From assembly GCF_000154905.1 (NCBI RefSeq), contig NZ_GG770539.1, positions 2,955,549 to 3,019,548 on the forward strand: a stretch of 64,000 nt of DNA. Reading direction: 5' to 3'. The position numbers and the translations under genes were made by a program. This document shows, one piece after another, positions 59,798-64,000 of this stretch. Source of the DNA: Streptomyces sp. SPB074. Its GTDB lineage: Bacteria > Actinomycetota > Actinomycetes > Streptomycetales > Streptomycetaceae. Numbering within the stretch: position 1 is the first letter of the stretch; each line of letters begins with the position of its first letter. The notes beneath the pieces are model-generated. The model was not told the DNA's origin. It was given only the letters and a program-made list of their open reading frames with translations, and searched no databases.

Positions 59798-60427
59798 TTG
59801 CCGTACCAGCCGCAGGCTCTCCTGTCGGTCAAACAGCAGGCACGCCTCCTGCGGGAGACGGCCCGCCACCTCAACCGGTGTGCCGCCCTGTTCTATCGCC
59901 TCACCTCTCGCAATACCGTGCACGGGGAAGGACTTTCGGGGATGCTGACGCACCTCTCCGAGTCGTACGCGGGGCTCGTCGACAACGCCGTCGGACCGGT
60001 CGACGTGGCGGGCGACTCGCCGGAGGCGGAGGCCGATCGCCGGTCCACGTACGCGTACGCCCATGCCGCGCTGCTGGTGAACAAGGCGCTGCTGCGGGCG
60101 GCACCGGCCCTGGAGTGCGCGGTGCGCTTCCACCTCTCCCCGGAGCCCGTTGCGCCCACCGAACAGAACGAGTACCGCAGCTCCCTGCTGTCCGTCCACG
60201 GGCAGCTCAGGGAAGCGGCGCGGGCCGTCGACGAGTTCTCCGAAGGGCTGTCCGGGCCCGAGCCCGAGTTGCTCCGGCAGATCAAGGCCAAGCGTCCCGG
60301 TGTCTTCAGCCGCATGGCGAGCAGCGCCTCCGCCAGCCGCTCCGCACGCGCCGCGCATCCCGTCGACGCCGAACGCCCGGCCGCATCGCCGCCGCCGTCC
60401 GCCACCCAGTCGTCCCAGCAGCGCTGA
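59798..60427 (+). CDS. Unknown helical protein in conjugation operon
   Basis: 209 residues, soluble and helix-rich (VKQQARLLRETARHLNRCAALFYRL, AYAHAALLVNKALLRAAP, LREAARAVDEFSEGL), with an Ala/Ser-rich C-terminal tail. The start appears to be TTG at 59798, with AAGGGA upstream. It lies 16 bases after the peptidase gene and before small membrane-protein genes. I do not recognise a family; a structural or regulatory role in transfer is a guess. Confidence 0.72.
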   Translation: MPYQPQALLSVKQQARLLRETARHLNRCAALFYRLTSRNTVHGEGLSGMLTHLSESYAGLVDNAVGPVDVAGDSPEAEADRRSTYAYAHAALLVNKALLRAAPALECAVRFHLSPEPVAPTEQNEYRSSLLSVHGQLREAARAVDEFSEGLSGPEPELLRQIKAKRPGVFSRMASSASASRSARAAHPVDAERPAASPPPSATQSSQQR

Positions 60428-60482
60428 CCGCTCCCTCTCTTCTCTCTTCTTTTCTCCCGTCCGCGCCAGGGCTGCCTTCGGC

Positions 60483-60812
60483 ATGCCCGGAATCGGAGTG
60501 CCCGTGCACCATGTCCTCGACGTCATCCAGCTCGCCTACGACCCGGGCGTCAAACCCACCGAGGGCGGTCTGCCCGGCCTCTCCGTCCTCAAGAAGGTCG
60601 TCGGGGGCATCAACCTCTTCGCGATCATCGCCTCCGTCGGGGCACTCGCGGTCAGCGCTGCCGTCTGGGCGTGGGGGCACCACTCCGGCGGCCACCAGGC
60701 GGAGGCGACCGGAAAGAAGGGCGTGCTCGTCAGCGCCGGGGCTGCCCTGCTGCTCGGGGCGGCGAACGGGATCGTGACCTTCTTCTCCGCCTTGGGCACA
60801 CAGGTGCACTGA
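60483..60812 (+). CDS. DUF6112-like small membrane protein
   Basis: 109 residues: GLPGLSVLKKVVGGINLFAIIASVGALAVSAAVWAWG, then GKKGVLVSAGAALLLGAANGIVTFF. Two membrane helices with a Gly/Lys-bearing loop recall VirB2-like pilin organisation and the Streptomyces DUF6112 family found in the same gene order beside SCO6880/6881-like genes. The stop overlaps the next start (TGATG). Confidence 0.8.
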   Translation: MPGIGVPVHHVLDVIQLAYDPGVKPTEGGLPGLSVLKKVVGGINLFAIIASVGALAVSAAVWAWGHHSGGHQAEATGKKGVLVSAGAALLLGAANGIVTFFSALGTQVH

Positions 60813-61510
60813 TGAAACGTTCCTTCACCCCGGCCCACAGCGCTGTAGGCGCTAGGGGCCGGCTCGCACTCGGCGCGCTCGTCCTCGTGGTCCTGCTCGC
60901 TGTCGCCGGACTCGTCGGGTATCTCACCCGCCCCGAGAGCGCACCTGCCGCTCACGTCCCGGCGGCGTCGCCCGCCCCCACAGGGCGCGATTCCTCCTCG
61001 CCCGCCCCTGCCGAGGGCTCGCCGGAGGCCGAAGCGGCCCCGCCCGCAGAGGTGTTGGATCCCCCGTCGACGTCCGATCCGCTCACTTACGCCAAGGCCG
61101 CCGCTGCCGCCCTGTGGTCGTACGACACCCGCAGCACCACGCAGGTCGAGCACCTCGCGCTGCTGGAGCGCTGGCTCACCCGTGAGAAGCAGATGGTGGA
61201 TCGGGGCTCTGTCGAGGAGCAGGTGCCCTCGCCGACGCTGTGGAGCGAGATGTCTGCCTCCGGGCAGTACGCGAAGGCGACCGCGTCGGAGGCCCGGTAT
61301 CCCGAGGCGTTCGCCCGTGCACTGCGCGAGGACCCGGCTCGTCTGGGCACGGCGTACGTCTACGCCGTCACCGTCACCGGCCACCAGTCGATCGCCTGGA
61401 AGGGGCACGCGAAGGCCGGCGCGGAGACCCGTACGGCCACGCTCGCCGTCCAGTGCCGGCCCCAGCGCGCGTGCGCGCTGGCCGGAGTGCTCCCGGCGGT
61501 GGCCCCGTGA
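60812..61510 (+). CDS. Membrane-anchored conjugation accessory protein
   Basis: 232 residues with one N-terminal helix (RLALGALVLVVLLAVAGLVGYL), a Pro/Ala/Glu linker (about 45-80), and a soluble C-terminal domain (LTYAKAAAAALWSYDTRSTTQ, AYVYAVTVTGHQSIAWKG, ATLAVQCRPQRACALAGVL). This architecture resembles VirB8/TcpC-type proteins of conjugation channels. Coupled to the preceding membrane-protein gene. Confidence 0.75.
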   Translation: MKRSFTPAHSAVGARGRLALGALVLVVLLAVAGLVGYLTRPESAPAAHVPAASPAPTGRDSSSPAPAEGSPEAEAAPPAEVLDPPSTSDPLTYAKAAAAALWSYDTRSTTQVEHLALLERWLTREKQMVDRGSVEEQVPSPTLWSEMSASGQYAKATASEARYPEAFARALREDPARLGTAYVYAVTVTGHQSIAWKGHAKAGAETRTATLAVQCRPQRACALAGVLPAVAP

Positions 61511-61543
61511 CCTCGAACTCAAGTCAGATGAAGGGAGGTTCGC

Positions 61544-62833
61544 GTGGCCGTCTGTGATCTCCCCTTGATGGACAAGGTGTGCGGCGCGATCGACTTCGCG
61601 CAGAATCCTGGCGGGACGGTGACGAACGCGGTCGGCGCCTGGATCGCGAAGAGCGTGGGGGAACTGGCCGCGTCCGCGGCTGACCTCGCGGCCCGGACCG
61701 TCGACGCCACCACCGCGATCGACCTCGACGCGCACTGGTTCCGGCAGAACTACGAGTTGATCCTGCCCATCGGCCTGGTGGTGATCGTCGCCACCTTCTG
61801 CCTCCAGCTCGTGCAGGCCGCGTTCCGGCGCGACGAGCGGGCGCTCGCCCAGGCCGTCACCGGCACCGTCACGGGTGTCCTCTTCTCCTGCTGCGCCGTC
61901 TCCTTCACGTCCGTCGCGATCACCGTGACCGACAGCCTCTCGGACAGCCTCTTCGCGACTGCGCACACCTCGATCGCGGAGGCCGTGCGCAGGCTCGTGG
62001 GCGGACCCGACCTCGGCACGATGTACAGCAACGGGTGGGTCACGCCCACGTTCGTCGCGCTCGCCTGCTCGATCGGCGCCTTCCTCTAATGGTGCGTCAT
62101 GGTCGCGCGCAAGGTCGGCGTCCTCGTGATGGTGACCCTGGCCGTCTTCGCCGGAGCCGGTGGTGGCTGGGAGGCGGCAAAGCGGTGGCGACGCGGCTGG
62201 ATCGAGGCGACCGCCGCCCTCGTCTTCTCCAAACTCGTGATGACCGTTGTCTTCCTCATTGGCGTCTCCGCCCTGGGCCAGACCCACGCCCGCGACGGCA
62301 TCGGCGCGGTCTCCGACGCCCTGGCCGGGCTCGTCGTGATGGTCCTCGTGCTGCTGTGCCCCTACGCCTGCTACAAGTTCGTGCACTGGGCGACGGACAG
62401 CGGCGGCCACGACGACCTGCACCGCACCGCCGTCGCGGGCGTGACCGTGGCCGCGAACGCCGCGAAGACCGCGGGCCGTCTCGCGTTCCAGGCATCGACC
62501 GGTGTCCCCGCGCCGCAGGGACCGTCCTCCGTGCCCGGCACGGACTCCTCCGGCACGGCCGCCGGGATCGACCCGAGCGGCGGGAGCCGGCTGAGCAAGG
62601 AAGGCATCGACGGCGGGGCGGAGCAGTCCCCCGTCCGCTTCCGCTACGGCGAGGACCCGGACGCCGAGGGCGACGGCGGCACCCCGCTCATCCGCAGGCC
62701 CGGCATCCCCCCGCTCATCACCCGGCCGCCCGCCGACGCTCCCGCGCCGAGCCCGGCCCCGGCCCCGCCGGACCTTCGCAAGGCGAACATGCCGGCCCCG
62801 GGGCCCGGGTCCCCACCGCCCGAGGGCTCGTGA
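61544..62833 (+). pseudogene. TrbL/SCO6881-like conjugation membrane protein, split by TAA
   Basis: The frame is continuous from GTG 61544 (MAVCDLPLMDKVCG) to 62833 except for one TAA at 62087-62089. Part one (~181 residues) has two or more helices (LPIGLVVIVATFCLQLVQAAF). Part two resumes at ATG 62099, only nine bases later in the same frame, with VGVLVMVTLAVFAGAGGGWEAAKRW and further helices, then a Pro-rich tail. Together they match a ~430-residue TrbL-like protein beside SCO6880 in Streptomyces. The stop replaces a codon inside a membrane helix (...ACSIGAFL-stop-WCVMVARK). Re-initiation at the nearby ATG could give two halves. Confidence 0.82.
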
Positions 62834-62908
62834 CCTGAGACAGGGGGCGGGCAGCCCGTCGCGCCGCCCGCCCCCGTGCCCCTCGCTTCTTCGACCGCTG
62901 GGACCACC

Positions 62909-64000
62909 ATGCCTGAAACCCCCTCCCCCCCGACCGTGAAGTTCCCCCACCGCTCCCGCCGAGGGGTGCTCGCCGGCCTCTCCACCGCGCAGCTCGCGCT
63001 CTCCGCACTCTCCGGGCTCCTGCTCCTGCTGGTGGTGCTGCTCGGCGGCGTCCTCACCGCGCTTGCGCTACTGCCCCTGTGGGCCGTCCTCCTCGCCCTC
63101 ACGCTCGGCCGCCGCCGAGGCCGCCCACTGCCGGACTGGACACCCGTCGTGCTCCGGTACGCGCTGCGCCGCATACGCCACCAGCTCCTGTGGCTGCGCC
63201 GCCCCGGCTCCCGCCCGGTGCGCGACGGGCTGCTGCATCTGCCGGGCCGGGCCGCGAGCCTTCGCGTCGTCACGAGCGGCGACGGCCGCCTGTCCGCAGT
63301 GCACGACCCCCACGGTGCCACTCTCACCGCCGTGCTGCGCGTCTCCTCGCGCGCCTTCGCCCTCCTGGACCCGGCCACCCAGCAGGCCAACGTCGCGGGG
63401 TGGGGCCGCGCGCTCGCCGCGCTCGCCCGCACCGGCCACGTGGCGCGCGTCCAGGTCCTGGAGCGGACCGTGCCCGGCTCCGGCGACGCCCTGCGCCGGT
63501 ACTGGGCCGAGCACGGGGCCCCGCACGCCCCCGGGGCCGGGGCCTTGTACGAGGAGCTGATCGCCTCGGCGGGCCCGGCGGCGGCACCGCACGAGATGTA
63601 CGTCGCGCTCGCCCTCGACCTCAAGGCGACGCGACGTCTCGCCGCGCAGGCGGGCGGCGGCCTGAGCGGCGCCTTCGGCGTGCTCGCCCAGCTCACCTCG
63701 ACCGCCGAGCAGGCCCTGCGCGATGCCGGGCTCACCTCTTCCGGATGGCTCACCGCCGGGCAGATCGCCGCCGTGACCCGCTCCGCGTACGACCCGGCAG
63801 CCCTTCCCGCCCTCGACTCCTGGAGCGAGGGCCCCCTGCCCGCCGCCGCGCCGACCGCCGCCGGGCCCGTCGTCCTCGTCGAGCACCGGGACCGGATCAG
63901 CACCGACTCCGCCGTCCACGCCACCTACTGGGTGGAGAACTGGCCCCGCACGGCCGTGAGCGCCGCCTTCCTCCACCCCGTCCAGTTCTCCGCCGGGGTA
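62909..64000 (+). CDS. SCO6880-like conjugation protein, N-terminal part
   Basis: At least 364 residues before the window ends. Two membrane segments (about 27-68: AGLSTAQLALSALSGLLLLLV, LTALALLPLWAVLLALTLGR) are followed by a soluble domain (LHLPGRAASLRVVTSGDGRL, TLTAVLRVSSRAFALLD). The PrgI-like membrane start fused to a VirB4-like ATPase is the SCO6880 family, an energy-providing part of actinobacterial type IV-like systems; the ATPase motifs would lie beyond the window. ATG 62909 begins MPETPSPPTVKFPHRSRRG. Last gene of the visible operon. Confidence 0.85.
   Translation, partial: MPETPSPPTVKFPHRSRRGVLAGLSTAQLALSALSGLLLLLVVLLGGVLTALALLPLWAVLLALTLGRRRGRPLPDWTPVVLRYALRRIRHQLLWLRRPGSRPVRDGLLHLPGRAASLRVVTSGDGRLSAVHDPHGATLTAVLRVSSRAFALLDPATQQANVAGWGRALAALARTGHVARVQVLERTVPGSGDALRRYWAEHGAPHAPGAGALYEELIASAGPAAAPHEMYVALALDLKATRRLAAQAGGGLSGAFGVLAQLTSTAEQALRDAGLTSSGWLTAGQIAAVTRSAYDPAALPALDSWSEGPLPAAAPTAAGPVVLVEHRDRISTDSAVHATYWVENWPRTAVSAAFLHPVQFSAGV

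Noticed and set aside
60536-62950. An 804-codon leftward open frame
   Set aside because: It runs antisense to five conjugation genes with clear motifs and coupled starts; its composition is low-complexity Gly/Arg.
1-64000. CRISPR arrays, rRNA genes
   Set aside because: No regularly spaced repeats with variable spacers and no rRNA-like conserved stretches were seen.

Overview
The window is high-GC actinobacterial DNA and almost certainly Streptomyces. A chaplin, DUF5949- and DUF5999-type proteins, a RepSA/TraB integrative element and a SCO6880-like conjugation protein are all typical of that genus, and start codons and codon bias agree. The left ~5.4 kb looks like ordinary chromosome. Everything to the right is accessory DNA: RiPP clusters, insertion sequences, integrases, a polymorphic toxin locus and conjugation genes.

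Layout. 0-5.4 kb: an exported protein (partial), a chaplin, a small secreted protein, a DUF5949-like protein, a FAD monooxygenase behind paired palindromes, a paired fluoride channel (two crcB genes) and a DUF1345-like membrane protein. 6.1-15.3 kb: a regulator-YdcF-WbqC module is present twice in direct orientation, decayed on the left and intact except for WbqC on the right. Between the copies lie an IS5-family element that truncates an hsdM gene, a GNAT gene, and a tightly overlapping operon: resolvase-like protein, GHKL ATPase, Cys-tailed protein, radical SAM/SPASM enzyme and a 55-residue Cys-containing peptide. 15.3-16.4 kb: a 1097-bp IS. 16.5-26.5 kb: an FxLD-type class I lanthipeptide cluster with kinase, a split thiopeptide-type protein, LanC, LanB, precursor, PIMT-like methyltransferase and accessory genes. 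26.6-28.9 kb: a TTA-containing HTH regulator and a phosphotransferase-family protein. 29.0-33.0 kb: excisionase-like protein, XRE regulator, an integrase broken by a stop codon, and a tRNA-Thr 3' fragment. 33.2-34.3 kb: a second copy of the 1097-bp IS, inverted.

34.4-57.3 kb is a polymorphic-toxin island. A secreted DNRLRE/FG-GAP-like protein is divergent from a ~2400-residue RHS protein ending in a Hint domain and a Fic/Doc toxin, with a small immunity gene directly downstream. Immediately after lies a pSAM2-like integrative element (int, xis-like, repSA, DUF2637, traB, SCO3933-like, tandem-GntR regulator, XRE/DUF5919, Nudix). An exact 22-bp direct repeat brackets it together with an orphan Hint tail-toxin-immunity cassette. 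A DUF1877-like gene follows.

57.5-64 kb carries a DNA methyltransferase (a fragment of a relative lies at 34.4 kb) and the start of a conjugation gene set: lytic transglycosylase/NlpC-P60 protein, small membrane proteins, a TrbL-like protein split by a stop codon, and a SCO6880-like protein that runs off the window.

The two peptide clusters are the most interesting part. Both peptides have Pro/Ala-rich leaders containing ADLDD, and both genes are followed by strong hairpins. The radical SAM operon fits no named RiPP class that I recognise. A second theme is decay by single in-frame stop codons in the integrase, thiopeptide-type protein, WbqC, TrbL-like protein and methylase fragment.
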